From Streptomyces sp. NRRL S-646 (GTDB lineage: Bacteria; Actinomycetota; Actinomycetes; Streptomycetales; Streptomycetaceae), in NCBI RefSeq assembly GCF_000720765.1, contig NZ_JODC01000036.1, forward strand, positions 1 to 60,080: a stretch of DNA of 60,080 nt. Direction: 5' to 3'. The notes beneath the pieces are model-generated. The model ran no database searches, was not told the origin of the DNA, and saw only the letters and a program-made list of their open reading frames with translations. Below, piece after piece: positions 29,654 through 38,392 of the stretch; the stretch's first letter is position 1; every line of letters starts with the position of its first letter. A program made the translations under genes and the position numbers.

Positions 29654-31225
29654 GTGGATGTACGGACAGCAATACCCACCACCCTCCTCACAGAGTGCCG
29701 CTCCGTCCAGCAGCGGCTCGTGAGACACCATGCGGCCCTGCTCAGCGAGGCCGGCTACATTCACGATCAATGCGGCAGCCGGATGCTGGAGTCTGCACTG
29801 CTGCTCGACCTGCTGGGCAAGGACGGCACCTACCCGGATGTTCAGCTCAGGCTCCGCCATTACCTTCGCACCGGCAGGCCCGACTCCTTCCTCGAGGCCC
29901 AGTCGAGGTCAGCGGCTCTGGGTGACAACTGCGACCGCCAGCAGATCGAGGAACACCTTCGCGGCTTCCGGCACTTCACCGGAGAGCGAAAGTATCTGCT
30001 GCTCAGCACCCTGTTCGCGCTCATCGGTGCAGTCCCCTTAGATACCTCTTCATCGACGGATCCGACAACGCTTCGATACGGCGGCCAAGCCCGATGGACC
30101 GATCTACTCCTCTGCGCGATGAAGATCTTGCATGTTCGCGGTCGTGGTGGAGCACCCGACCACACCGATCTCACCTACCTGGCGAATCTTCTCCAAGACA
30201 ACGACGGTGACCGTGTGTGGGAGGGACACCTGCTCGTCCACCTCGTCGCCCTGCACGCGCTCCACCCCTCCGAAACACACGGCGACATCATCCGCAACGG
30301 AATCAAAGCCCTGGTACAGACGGTGAACCCAGACGGAGGCATCCCGTTCTGCACCGAACAGGAGATCTGGGGGACCGCTCTCGCCGGAGTCGCCCTAGCC
30401 GAGGCGACAAACCTGAACCACCCCGCGCTAGCCAAGATGGGACACTTCATCACGCAGACACAGCGACACGACGGCGGCTGGGGCTACACACGCACAACCA
30501 CCCAGACCGATGTCGACGACACCTCCAAATGCATCGCGTTCCTCCGCAAACTCAGCCCGGCGGCGCACCGCGGCCCCCTGCGCAGTGCACGCAGATACCT
30601 GGAGAACATCGCCGATCCCGCCGGTGGTTTCCCCACTTATGTCAAAGGGCACCGGCCCGAAGTCGAACTCACCGCCGAAGCCATCATCGCCCTGTCACCG
30701 GACTGGCCACACCACACTCCAACCCTGAACCGGTCACTCGACTACATCCTCGATGCACAACACCGCGACGGGAACTTCGATCTGAGCTGGACCCTCAGCG
30801 CATCAGCCGTCATCCTTCACGTCATCGACGCCATGGACGACACACGCCACCTCGCGTTCCCCGGGCACCGCCGCGCCGCAAGCATCACCCACGCGATCAA
30901 CAAAGCCACCACATTCCTGGAGTCCGCCCAGAACCCCGACGGTGGCTGGGGGCACCAACCCGGCCCCCCCAGCGACCTCCTCTCCTCCGTTCAAGCCCTC
31001 CCCGTTATCATCCGGCACACGCGCCGACCCAGCTCGATCAACCACGCCCTGCACTACCTCATCGACCAGCAGCGCAACGACGGCACCTTCGCCTCCCCAC
31101 CCGACCAAGTCGGTCCCCGCCCTATCCCCTACGACTTCCCGCAACTCGCCAACACCCCCACCCTGATCGCCTTGAACCACCTCCCACGAACCACCAGCCC
31201 AACCACCCACTCACCGGGACTGTAA
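29654..31225 (+). CDS. class II diterpene cyclase (DxDD type, copalyl-diphosphate-synthase-like)
   Basis: The protein has 523 residues. The catalytic acid motif is D286-V-D288-D289 in TQTDVDDTSKCIAF, the canonical DxDD of class II diterpene cyclases. Flanking QW-like repeats read QRHDGGWGY, DPAGGFPTY, QHRDGNFDLSW, QNPDGGWGH and QQRNDGTFA. There is no DDxxD motif, so it is monofunctional. It would protonate GGPP to a bicyclic diphosphate such as a copalyl or related isomer. The GTG at 29654 is chosen because AAGGAGG lies nine bases upstream; an ATG at 29609 lacks a good site. An in-frame TTA at 30038 suggests bldA control. It is downstream of a decayed ispH. Confidence 0.85.
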   Translation: MDVRTAIPTTLLTECRSVQQRLVRHHAALLSEAGYIHDQCGSRMLESALLLDLLGKDGTYPDVQLRLRHYLRTGRPDSFLEAQSRSAALGDNCDRQQIEEHLRGFRHFTGERKYLLLSTLFALIGAVPLDTSSSTDPTTLRYGGQARWTDLLLCAMKILHVRGRGGAPDHTDLTYLANLLQDNDGDRVWEGHLLVHLVALHALHPSETHGDIIRNGIKALVQTVNPDGGIPFCTEQEIWGTALAGVALAEATNLNHPALAKMGHFITQTQRHDGGWGYTRTTTQTDVDDTSKCIAFLRKLSPAAHRGPLRSARRYLENIADPAGGFPTYVKGHRPEVELTAEAIIALSPDWPHHTPTLNRSLDYILDAQHRDGNFDLSWTLSASAVILHVIDAMDDTRHLAFPGHRRAASITHAINKATTFLESAQNPDGGWGHQPGPPSDLLSSVQALPVIIRHTRRPSSINHALHYLIDQQRNDGTFASPPDQVGPRPIPYDFPQLANTPTLIALNHLPRTTSPTTHSPGL

Positions 31226-31765
31226 ATCGTTCGCCTCTGGCCCGTAGTCGGTGGTGACGCCGGGTGTCCGTCAGGGGCAGGAGGGTGTGGTGCCGGAGAA
31301 AGTCGAATCCGGCGAGTCCGTGCATCTGTCTCATGATCTTCTTGGTGCGGGTGTTGACGCCTTCGGTGCGGCCGCTGTGGTAGGCCGCCGACGTCGACAG
31401 CGGTTCGGTCGATTTCGAGGCCGTTGGTGAGACTGTGCCGGTGGGGCAGGTCGCGAGCGGCCGTCCTCGCTCGGTCCTGGGACGTGCCCCGCTCGTCATG
31501 GACGGGGACTGCAACGGGCTGCTGGCGACCACCGCCGGGTTCCTCGCCTGGAACCAAGTCGCCGACCGCCACTCGGTCGAGGTGTCATCCCAGTAGGCGC
31601 CCGCCCTCTCACAATGTCCAGGTCCCTAACCGATCCCACCACTCGTCGGGACACGGTCCAAACGCCAGGACCGCCACCCCGCGGACTTTCCCGGTCAGAG
31701 CACGAGCCGCCCCGCATACGAAACCTCGCCGCGCAACTGTCCCGACATCCACCGGAGACGCGCCC
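31226..31765 (-). pseudogene. ISL3 transposase C-terminal fragment and unassigned debris
   Basis: On the minus strand at about 31250-31400 the sequence reads HSGRTEGVNTRTKKIMRQMH then GFDFLRHHTLLP, the conserved tail of ISL3 family transposases. Plus-strand sequence from about 31405 to 31595 gives a short frame (DGDCNGLLATTAGFLAWNQV) that looks like the end of an unrelated gene. I do not recognise it. This debris separates the class II cyclase from the class I synthase by 540 bp and probably cut an originally tighter operon. Confidence 0.55.
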
Positions 31766-32761
31766 ATGAACCACAAGCCACAGTGCAGCGACGCCGGACA
31801 CTTCACCGCCATGCGTTACGACACGGCGGGCGCTCAACGCGTACGGCAAGCCACCCAGCAGCTAGAAGGCTGGGCCCACGGCTGGCCGGAGGTCAACCCA
31901 CAGCGGATCTATGCGACCTGCCTGTACTTTGCCGAACCCGCCCCCTGGCTCAGCATCGAGGCACTGGTGGCCAGCAGCATGTGGGCTCTGTGGACCTTCG
32001 CACTCGATGACCTGGTCGACGAAGGCGCCCTGACAGCCCAGGAATTCGCTCCCCGGTTCGAGCGATACGTGGGCATCGCTCGTGGGATCGCCGATGTGCC
32101 CGATGGCTCACGAGAAGATCCGCTCGCGGCCCTGCTGCACGAAGTATGCGAAGCGCTGTCTCGTTCTGACGTGTTCACCGCCGCACGCCCATACTTGGCA
32201 CGGAGCCTGAGCGACACCCTCCTCGCCATGCTGCAGGAGCAGGAATGGCGGCAGAACTACGTGCAGTACGGTACTCAGCCGACGTACGCGGACTACATCG
32301 AAAACGGTCTGCGGAGCATCGGAGTGATCCCCTGCCTCTGGACGATGCTCATCGGAACAGGCGATGCTTCCGCGCTTCGCCACATCGACCACCTGACCGT
32401 TCATATGCGTCACGCAGCGGTTTGCGTAAGACTCGCCAACGACATGCGCAGCTACCGTAAGGAACTATCCGAGAAGAATATCAACTCCATGACGATTCTC
32501 GCGAAAGACGAAGAACGAACAGGGCAAACACGAGCGACGGCAGTGGACGCTGCCCGCCAGCAAGTGAACCGGCTGGTCGACCAGGAGTTCGCCATCTGCC
32601 TAGCCAACTCCCACGACACCCGCACCGATACTGACTGTCCAGAACATGGGATCTTGAACACGGCCCGCTGGGCCATTGAGTTCTACCGGCACCAAGGGTT
32701 TCTCACATGTCAGCCTGGCACCGAGTTCCAAGATTTTGGCTGGACATCAGACCATTCCTGA
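31766..32761 (+). CDS. class I terpene synthase
   Basis: This 331-residue protein is a single alpha-domain class I synthase. The Asp-rich motif is D81-D82-L-V-D85 in FALDDLVDEG. The second metal motif is N225-D226-M-R-S229-Y-R-K-E233, a full NSE triad. A WxxxxxRY-type C-terminal motif is not obvious, but RWAIEFYRHQGF lies where it is expected. The enzyme would ionise a prenyl diphosphate with Mg2+; beside a DxDD cyclase the likely substrate is the bicyclic diterpenyl diphosphate. CCGGAGACG precedes the ATG. The codon use is somewhat less G/C-biased than in the dxs operon. Confidence 0.85.
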   Translation: MNHKPQCSDAGHFTAMRYDTAGAQRVRQATQQLEGWAHGWPEVNPQRIYATCLYFAEPAPWLSIEALVASSMWALWTFALDDLVDEGALTAQEFAPRFERYVGIARGIADVPDGSREDPLAALLHEVCEALSRSDVFTAARPYLARSLSDTLLAMLQEQEWRQNYVQYGTQPTYADYIENGLRSIGVIPCLWTMLIGTGDASALRHIDHLTVHMRHAAVCVRLANDMRSYRKELSEKNINSMTILAKDEERTGQTRATAVDAARQQVNRLVDQEFAICLANSHDTRTDTDCPEHGILNTARWAIEFYRHQGFLTCQPGTEFQDFGWTSDHS

Positions 32762-32941
32762 CCAAGGACCAGCCTCATCCGGTCCCCTCAGCCGCAGCAG
32801 AGGGCGGTGCTCGGGTCTGCAGCTCGCATCGAACACGAGAGCTGAGGAAATGACACGGCAGCTGAGACAACCGACGCACGACACGGCGTGAGACGGCAGA
32901 CAGAACCGCAGGTCACAGCGGCGCCGTATGACACGCGTCCT

Positions 32942-32970
32942 GAGAACCTACACGGCCCGTGTAGGGTCTC
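32942..32970. repeat. 29-bp near-perfect palindrome
   Basis: The core CCTACACGGCCCGTGTAGG is a perfect dyad about one base. It is extended by GAGA and TCTC with one mismatch. It lies 180 bp after the class I synthase stop. The minimal centre argues for a protein-binding operator; cruciform or terminator activity is the alternative. No gene starts immediately next to it. Confidence 0.5.
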
Positions 32971-33992
32971 AAATTTCATGGCCGAATCTCGCGGCGATTG
33001 GCCTACCAGTGGCCAATTGGCCACGAACCTGAGACTGGCCCCGACAATATCGATGAGACGCGCCCCCGGCGCCGGACTCAGCCCCTTCAGGCCGCCTCAC
33101 GCTGCTTTCCCTGAGTCGCAACTCAACCTGCCACCGCAGGTCAACGGCTCTGTCACTGCAAGATCTAATGAGTCGAGACAGTCGGATTCCCACTCGTTCT
33201 CCTTCGTACCGACGGATTCTCATCCCGTCGCGCGCTGAGCGGGGAACCCGAGCGACCGTGGGGAACTACTCGGTCCATCAGCACGACTCCGGTTTGCTCG
33301 AACACCAGGTCGCTTGAGAACAGCGAGGGTCAACGTTCTCAACCGACCTGGCAGACCAGCAGGCCAGTAGCCCTCCGCCTGCCAACTGCACTGCGACAGG
33401 ACCGATCGGAGCGTTCACTCGTTTGCGTGACACGACGCTAGGCCGGGTAGCACGCACGTCCGCTCCTTGAAGGGCGCCACCTTGCTCCTCCGTGGTCGGC
33501 TTCCTTCCGCTGGGTCGGTTGTCGGCGGTACCAGCTGGAGCACTCTGAACCAACGACACCTCGGAAGATCGGCACGGCCTTGGAAGGGTGAATGATCGCA
33601 AGACCGTTGATCGGGTACTCCGATGGGACGCCGGACGCGCGTGCCATGCGGCGGCCGGCATCGGCTTGATCCCGGACTCCTGTCGGCCAGTAGCGGACGC
33701 GCCACAGTCCCCGTCACGTGCCTCGTAACGGGGACCGCAGTCGTACGTCAGGCGGTCGAAGGGGTGACCGCCAGTACCCCATCGTCGCCAACCGGGGTGC
33801 GGCCCGACCCGTCAAGGGCGCTCAGGCGCGCGTGAATGTAGCAGCAGAAACAGGGCGAGCCGCAAGATTTTGCCCAATTACCCTATGTGCACTAGTTGTT
33901 ACTCCGTGCCGTCATGAACGGGCCCGCCAGGCATAGGCGTTGGCTTCGTCGGGCGCCGCATGTCCTGTCGCAGCAGAGAACGGAGAAGCCGG
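32971..33992. other. long intergenic of lower GC, no gene recognised
   Basis: About 1 kb between the terpene cluster and the next secreted-protein gene. Codon-like third-position GC bias is weak in all frames, and no reading gave recognisable motifs. It may be the right boundary zone of the biosynthetic island. Confidence 0.4.
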
Positions 33993-34667
33993 ATGGTTCA
34001 GCAACGCATGTCCAGGTGCGAGCGAGGCCGCCATGGGTTCGTGAGGAAGAGGGCAGTTGCCGTGGCCGCTGCAGTGGCGATTTGCACCGGGACGATGCTG
34101 TCCGGAAGCGCCCATGCGGCACCTGCCCTGCCCCGGGTCCCCGTGTCACCTGTGTGGGTGGACATCCCCCTCATGCGGGCCGACTATGTTCCGCTGAAGC
34201 TGTACGTCGTGGGCGCCCTCACGCTCGAATTCAAGGGCAACACCCACCTCATCGCGCAGACCGGTCCGGACGGACTTGCCCTGGGGGTCCGGGGGGTCTG
34301 GATGGAGGCGGACACGTCCCCGAGCACCCCCGATAGCGGCGTGCTCATCGCCCTGAAGGTGCCGAACGCCACCCTCAAGCCCAGCAGTGTCCTGCAGAAG
34401 GCCACAGGCGGCGATCTGGAGATGCTCCTCCACGCGCCTGTCACTGTCGAGGTGATCGACAAGGCCACCGGTGAGGCGACCCTGGTGGGGTCCACGGGCC
34501 CGACGCAAGACGCCACGCCGGGGGCGAGCGACGTCAAAACCTTCAATGGCATCGCAGGGCCCCTCTCGGCTCTCCTCGACTCTGCATTGAAAATCACGTG
34601 CCTGAACCCCGAGACGAACATGATCGTCTGCCGGGTCAACACGGACAACACGCCTTACAGCGGCTAG
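33993..34667 (+). CDS. secreted protein of unknown function
   Basis: The protein has 224 residues. A basic N-terminus and a hydrophobic core (AVAVAAAVAICTGTMLSGSA) end with SAHAAP, a clear signal peptide. The mature part (about 185 residues) is rich in beta-type sequence (LKLYVVGALTLEFKGNTHLI) with two Cys near the C-terminus (KITCLNPETNMIVCRVN), probably a disulfide. The ATG at 33993 is preceded by GGAGAAG. I do not recognise a family or catalytic motif. It stands alone. Confidence 0.65.
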   Translation: MVQQRMSRCERGRHGFVRKRAVAVAAAVAICTGTMLSGSAHAAPALPRVPVSPVWVDIPLMRADYVPLKLYVVGALTLEFKGNTHLIAQTGPDGLALGVRGVWMEADTSPSTPDSGVLIALKVPNATLKPSSVLQKATGGDLEMLLHAPVTVEVIDKATGEATLVGSTGPTQDATPGASDVKTFNGIAGPLSALLDSALKITCLNPETNMIVCRVNTDNTPYSG

Positions 34668-35451
34668 TACTGCAACGGTCCTTGCCGTGACGGGTGGACA
34701 GGTCCGTCGTTGTCCGAGGTATGGGTGGGGATCCTGCCGAGACCCGTATATGGGCCGGTGAACGGGACGCTCCACATGGGGGCCAGACTGGAATACGGCC
34801 GGAAGAGGCAGCCGCTGACGCGGTAAGCATGCGGTTTTCCGCAGCAGCCCGGCATGGCGTCACAATGCGTTGACCTGCGAAATCTTGCCTCAGAGGCACA
34901 CTTCCGCCGTATTCCAGCCGGTCCCACCACGGATCGTCCGGCTTTCCACTGACTCCTGGTCACTTCTTCGTCCAGACGTAGAGGACTCCGCTAATGCTCG
35001 TGGCAGGCATCGCCGGTGCGGAGCCCGCACATCTCGCCAATTCCGGTGAGTGCAGCAGCCCCTTGGCCTGTGACCACGCAGAAGGCGGCGCCGACTTCGA
35101 TGCCTGCTCCTTGCGGTCGCCAGAGTCGCTGACTTCGCTCTTCCTGAAGCCGGTGTCCGCCGCGGCCCGGCAGGCGGCGAAGTCCCGTGCGTCGTTCAGA
35201 CGTGACCAAGAGGGAGCCAGGCATCACGGCCCCGCCGGGCACAGTCGCTCGCACCCGGCGCGTCCCGCCGCTGAGTGGAACAGGCCCCGCCAGAGCGACG
35301 ACGGATCGATTCAGCCTGATCTGTTCGGGTGATGAGGGCTCCAGGTGCTCAACGAAGGCCAGTAGAACGGAGGTCGAGCGGTCTGCACGCCCGGCTACGA
35401 AGTCACGGCCTGGCGGGCTGTCTGCTTCCTTCCCCACCCGCCTACAGCGCT
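34668..35451. other. intergenic, no convincing gene
   Basis: About 780 bp between the secreted protein and the Lcp-like gene. Its only clear structure is the inverted repeat pair at 34788-34917. Several overlapping open frames exist on both strands but none shows motifs or a good ribosome binding site. Confidence 0.35.
34788..34917. repeat. inverted repeats bounding a 130-bp MITE-like unit
   Basis: The left arm CTGGAATACGGCCGGAAG (34788-34805) pairs with CTTCCGCCGTATTCCAG (34901-34917) with one single-base gap. The arms enclose about 95 bp with no ORF. The size and layout fit a miniature inverted-repeat element or a large hairpin. No target duplication was obvious. Confidence 0.45.
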
Positions 35452-36579
35452 ATGGCAACGGAGATGCGCGTGCCCGCTATGAAGTGGACCGATGACCTGC
35501 TGGCCCCGCTGCGGAAGACCGGCGATCCCATGGCCGACGCCGCGATCGAGGAGGTCTACGCGCTCGGCCGGCAGGAACAGGTCCGCCAGGCCCTCCTCGC
35601 CCTGGAGGGCAACAGTGAGCGCGTCCCGGACGGGCTGCCGCCGAAACTGCAGGAATACTTCACCCGCAGTGCAGTCCTGCCCCAGTGGGCCGACCCGGAG
35701 CTGACGGCACGCGGTCAGGGCCTGCTCGGCCGCTACCAGGGGCACATCACCAGCACGCTGCTGTGCGGCTCCCTGCCCCTGTGCTACAGCTGCGGCGACG
35801 GCACACAGGTCCTCTACCACTCCACCCGCCTCACCCAGGGTGTCTTCCGCCGGCTGATGGAGACCGCGCAGTTCGTCGTCGATGTCCTGGAGACCGGCAG
35901 CCTCGCGCCGGGCGCGCGTGGGGTGCGTACAGCCCAGAAGATCCGCCTCCTGCACGCCACGATGCGCTACCACCTGTCGCGCAGGGAGGACTGGGACACT
36001 TCCTGGGGCGTGCCCGTCAACCAGGAAGACCTGGCCGCCACCCTGATGTGCTTCTCCGTCATCATCCCCCGCGGGCTGGCCCGGCTCGGCATCGAGCTCC
36101 CCTCCCAGGACAGGGACGCCTTCTTCCACATCTGGCGGATCATCGGCCAGGTCCTCGGCGTCGAGGAGAAGGTCAACCCCTCCTCCTTCGACGACGGTGC
36201 TGCTCTGGTGGACGCCGTTCTACGGCGCCAGCAGCGGCCCTCCGAGGCCGGCACCGTCCTGACGAAGGGCATCCTGGACTTCATCCGCGAGATTCTGCCC
36301 ACCCCGCTGTTCGCCGGCGTGGGCCCCACTCTGGTGCGCCACCTCGCCGGGGACCGGACCGCAGACTTCGTCTCAGTCCCGCCGGCCGACCACACCCGGC
36401 TCGTCCTCGCCGCCCAGTCCCCGCTGAGCATGGGATACGCAAAGGCCGGTGACACCGTGCCACTGTTGGCGAGGGCGTCCAACGAACTGGGGCTGGCCGT
36501 CTTCAAGCAGGGCCTGCGTCTGACCAACAAGGGCCGCCGCTATCAGTGGCAGGTCCCGACCGGTCTGACCCCGGCCTAA
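35452..36579 (+). CDS. latex-clearing-protein (Lcp)/MpaB-like oxygenase, DUF2236-type
   Basis: The protein has about 375 residues. It contains the Lcp/MpaB catalytic core: TSTLLCGSLPLCYSCGDGTQ, SRGVFRRLMETAQFVVDVLE-like helices (actual RLTQGVFRRLMETAQF), and RTAQKIRLLHATMRYHLSRR, where Lcp uses a His as a haem ligand. Lcp enzymes cleave polyisoprene or related unsaturated chains with a b-type haem. There is no signal peptide, so a rubber-degrading role is not implied. The start is uncertain between 35452, 35464 and 35479. The stop codon lies in the first bases of the inverted repeat of the following IS, so the C-terminus may have been trimmed by that insertion. Confidence 0.7.
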   Translation: MATEMRVPAMKWTDDLLAPLRKTGDPMADAAIEEVYALGRQEQVRQALLALEGNSERVPDGLPPKLQEYFTRSAVLPQWADPELTARGQGLLGRYQGHITSTLLCGSLPLCYSCGDGTQVLYHSTRLTQGVFRRLMETAQFVVDVLETGSLAPGARGVRTAQKIRLLHATMRYHLSRREDWDTSWGVPVNQEDLAATLMCFSVIIPRGLARLGIELPSQDRDAFFHIWRIIGQVLGVEEKVNPSSFDDGAALVDAVLRRQQRPSEAGTVLTKGILDFIREILPTPLFAGVGPTLVRHLAGDRTADFVSVPPADHTRLVLAAQSPLSMGYAKAGDTVPLLARASNELGLAVFKQGLRLTNKGRRYQWQVPTGLTPA

Positions 36580-36697
36580 CAACGGCTAACAGAATGAAGC
36601 GATGTGTTCTGCGCTCGCACTCCTGTCACAGGCGGTAGCTCAGCAACCGTGCCAAACGCCTTGGTCACGGTGGCTCGTGTACCCGTAGCCTGCGCCT

Positions 36698-37150
36698 ATG
36701 CAGGAGGAAGGCGAGACGAGTCCGGCCGTCCGTGTGGGCGGCGAGAGCCCGCGAGCGATCAAGCTGTGCTTCGATCGGCTGACGCGCTCTTTCCCGAACG
36801 AGCCGGACGACCCGATGCGGGACTTCGTCGTGACAGCACACAGTGACGGGGTGCGGATCGAGGTCACGGTGAGGACCTGGGGCGGTGACGGTCTTGACGT
36901 CTTTCTGGACGAGCTCTCGGAGGACTTCCGTGGGTGGATCGGTGCCCGGACCTGGCGGTCACTGGAAAGGGACTTGACGCTGTCTGCTGAGCACACAGGA
37001 TCGTGCGTGCAGTTGACTTGGGGGCTGCACGACCGCATCCCCGACGACGAGTGGCATTTCGAGGCGACGACGAATCACGCTCCAGGGGAGGACATGCGCA
37101 ACCTCGCCGTCGAGATGCGCAGCTTCCTGGAGTTCGAGCCGCTGAAGTGA
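36698..37150 (+). CDS. DUF6228 family protein
   Basis: The protein has 150 residues. The core VTAHSDGVRIEVTVRTWGG, then GLDVFLDELSEDFRGW and ARTWRSLERDLTLSAEH, matches the actinobacterial DUF6228 family. The function is unknown; the family is short and cytoplasmic with a mixed alpha-beta pattern. It sits inside the boundaries of the IS5-type element, convergent with the transposase, so it appears to travel as a passenger. The ATG at 36698 has only a weak upstream site (GTAGCCTGCGCCT). Confidence 0.65.
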   Translation: MQEEGETSPAVRVGGESPRAIKLCFDRLTRSFPNEPDDPMRDFVVTAHSDGVRIEVTVRTWGGDGLDVFLDELSEDFRGWIGARTWRSLERDLTLSAEHTGSCVQLTWGLHDRIPDDEWHFEATTNHAPGEDMRNLAVEMRSFLEFEPLK

Positions 37151-37181
37151 GCGAGGGCGTCCGGCTGAACGTCCTTGACGG

Positions 37182-37987
37182 TCAGCACAGCGCCTTGATC
37201 TGCCGGTGGGTGATCAGGCAGCAGGCGAGTTTGAGGAACGCTTCGTGAATGTCGGCTCGTCGTTCCCAGCGGATCCGCAGGCGTCGGAAGCCGTGCAACC
37301 AGGCGAAACTCCTCTCGATCACCCAGCGATAGATGCCCAGTCCGGTGCCGTGTCGGGTTCCGCGGCGGGCGATGGCCGGGATGATGCCGCGTTCGCGGAC
37401 CTGGTCGCGGTAGAGGTCATGGTCGTAGCCGCGGTCAGCGAAGAGCGAGTCGGGCTTGCGGCGCGGTCGCCCGACACGGCCGCGGACCGGCGGGAGCGCG
37501 TCCAGCAGCGGCAGGAGCTGGGTGACGTCGTTGCGGTTGCCGCCGGTCAGCAGGACTGCGAGCGGCGTGCCGTGCCCGTCAGTGATCAAGTGGTGCTTCG
37601 AGCCGGCTCGGCCCCGGTCGACCGGCGACGGGCCCGTGTGGATCCCCCTTTTAGGGCCCTGGCATGGGAAGAGTCGACCACGCAGCGGGACCAGTCCAGC
37701 CGTGAGGCGGCATTGAGCTCGGCGAGTAGGACCTCGTGTAGCCGTTGCCAGACGCCGGCCTCGTTCCAGTCCCGCAACCGTCGCCAGCAGGTCATACCCG
37801 AGCCGTAGCCCAGCTCCTGAGGCAGGTACTCCCACTGGATTCCGGTGTGCAGCACGTACAAGATCCCGCACAGCCCTTCCCGGTCCGGCAGCGGCATACG
37901 GCCCGGATACCGGAACCGCCGCTCACGCTGCGGCAGCAGCGGCTCCAGACGATCCCACAGCTCATCCGACACGATCCACGGCGACAT
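37182..37987 (-). CDS. IS5 family transposase made by -1 frameshift (orfA/orfB)
   Basis: The N-terminal frame starts MSPWIVSDELWDRLEPLLP, has RTG-type GIQWEYLPQELGYGSGMT, and the first Asp in CVVDSSHARALKGG. The C-terminal frame continues RGIHTGPSPVDRGRAGSKHH, has the second Asp in LFADRGYDHD and the Glu motif YRWVIERSFAWLH. The two frames join at GCCCTAAAAGGGGG, where a -1 slip on the A run changes ALKGGS to ALKRGI, the usual programmed frameshift place in this IS group. It appears able to make a full enzyme. Confidence 0.8.
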
Positions 37988-38069
37988 CCCCACACCCGAC
38001 GGAACGTTCAACTCCCGCCTCAGACACGGCGATCAGCGCCGATCCACCTCATTGTGTTAGCCGTTGTAA

Positions 38070-38392
38070 GGCCCGATTAGGCCTACGGCGGTGACGCAGA
38101 AGGCGTAGGCAGCCGCCGGATTCTTCTTGATCCAAGCAGTGAACCTTTTCCAACCTCAGATCCCGGCGACCGCACCGGAGCGTGAGCGGCAGGGCGAACC
38201 GGGTCGGGCTCCGCAGCGCGGGCAGGGATGGCGCTCGACGTCGTCGGCGTCCGTCTTGGTGGTGTCCTGGGGGTCATCACGCCCGGACCCGGAACGGAGG
38301 TCCGCTACCACTTGGTTGAGGACAGGTTCTGAGAGTTGATCAGGCGTCGGGGCCGGTTCGGCGGCCGTATTCGATCTTTCTCTCGGAGAGGT
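38070..38392. other. intergenic, nothing recognised
   Basis: Some 320 bp lie between the IS right end and the 3' end of the trypsin-STAND-TPR gene. I see no gene. There may be a terminator for the minus-strand gene, but no strong hairpin was noted. Confidence 0.35.

Larger units (their letters stand above)
36577..38069 (-). mobile_element. IS5-type element carrying a DUF6228 passenger gene
   Basis: The left end TAACAACGGCTAACAGAATG (36577) and the inverted right end, read from 38069 as TTACAACGGCTAACACAATG, match at 18 of 20 bases. A GGCC is present directly outside both ends (36573-36576 and 38070-38073), a likely 4-bp target duplication. The 1493-bp element holds a frameshift-type transposase on the minus strand and an unrelated plus-strand gene. 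IS5 elements of this group are normally about 0.9 kb, so the passenger accounts for the extra length. Confidence 0.6.

Noticed and set aside
33240..33960. Minus-strand frames of 100-127 codons
   Set aside because: No recognisable motifs, weak codon bias and lower GC; support is insufficient.
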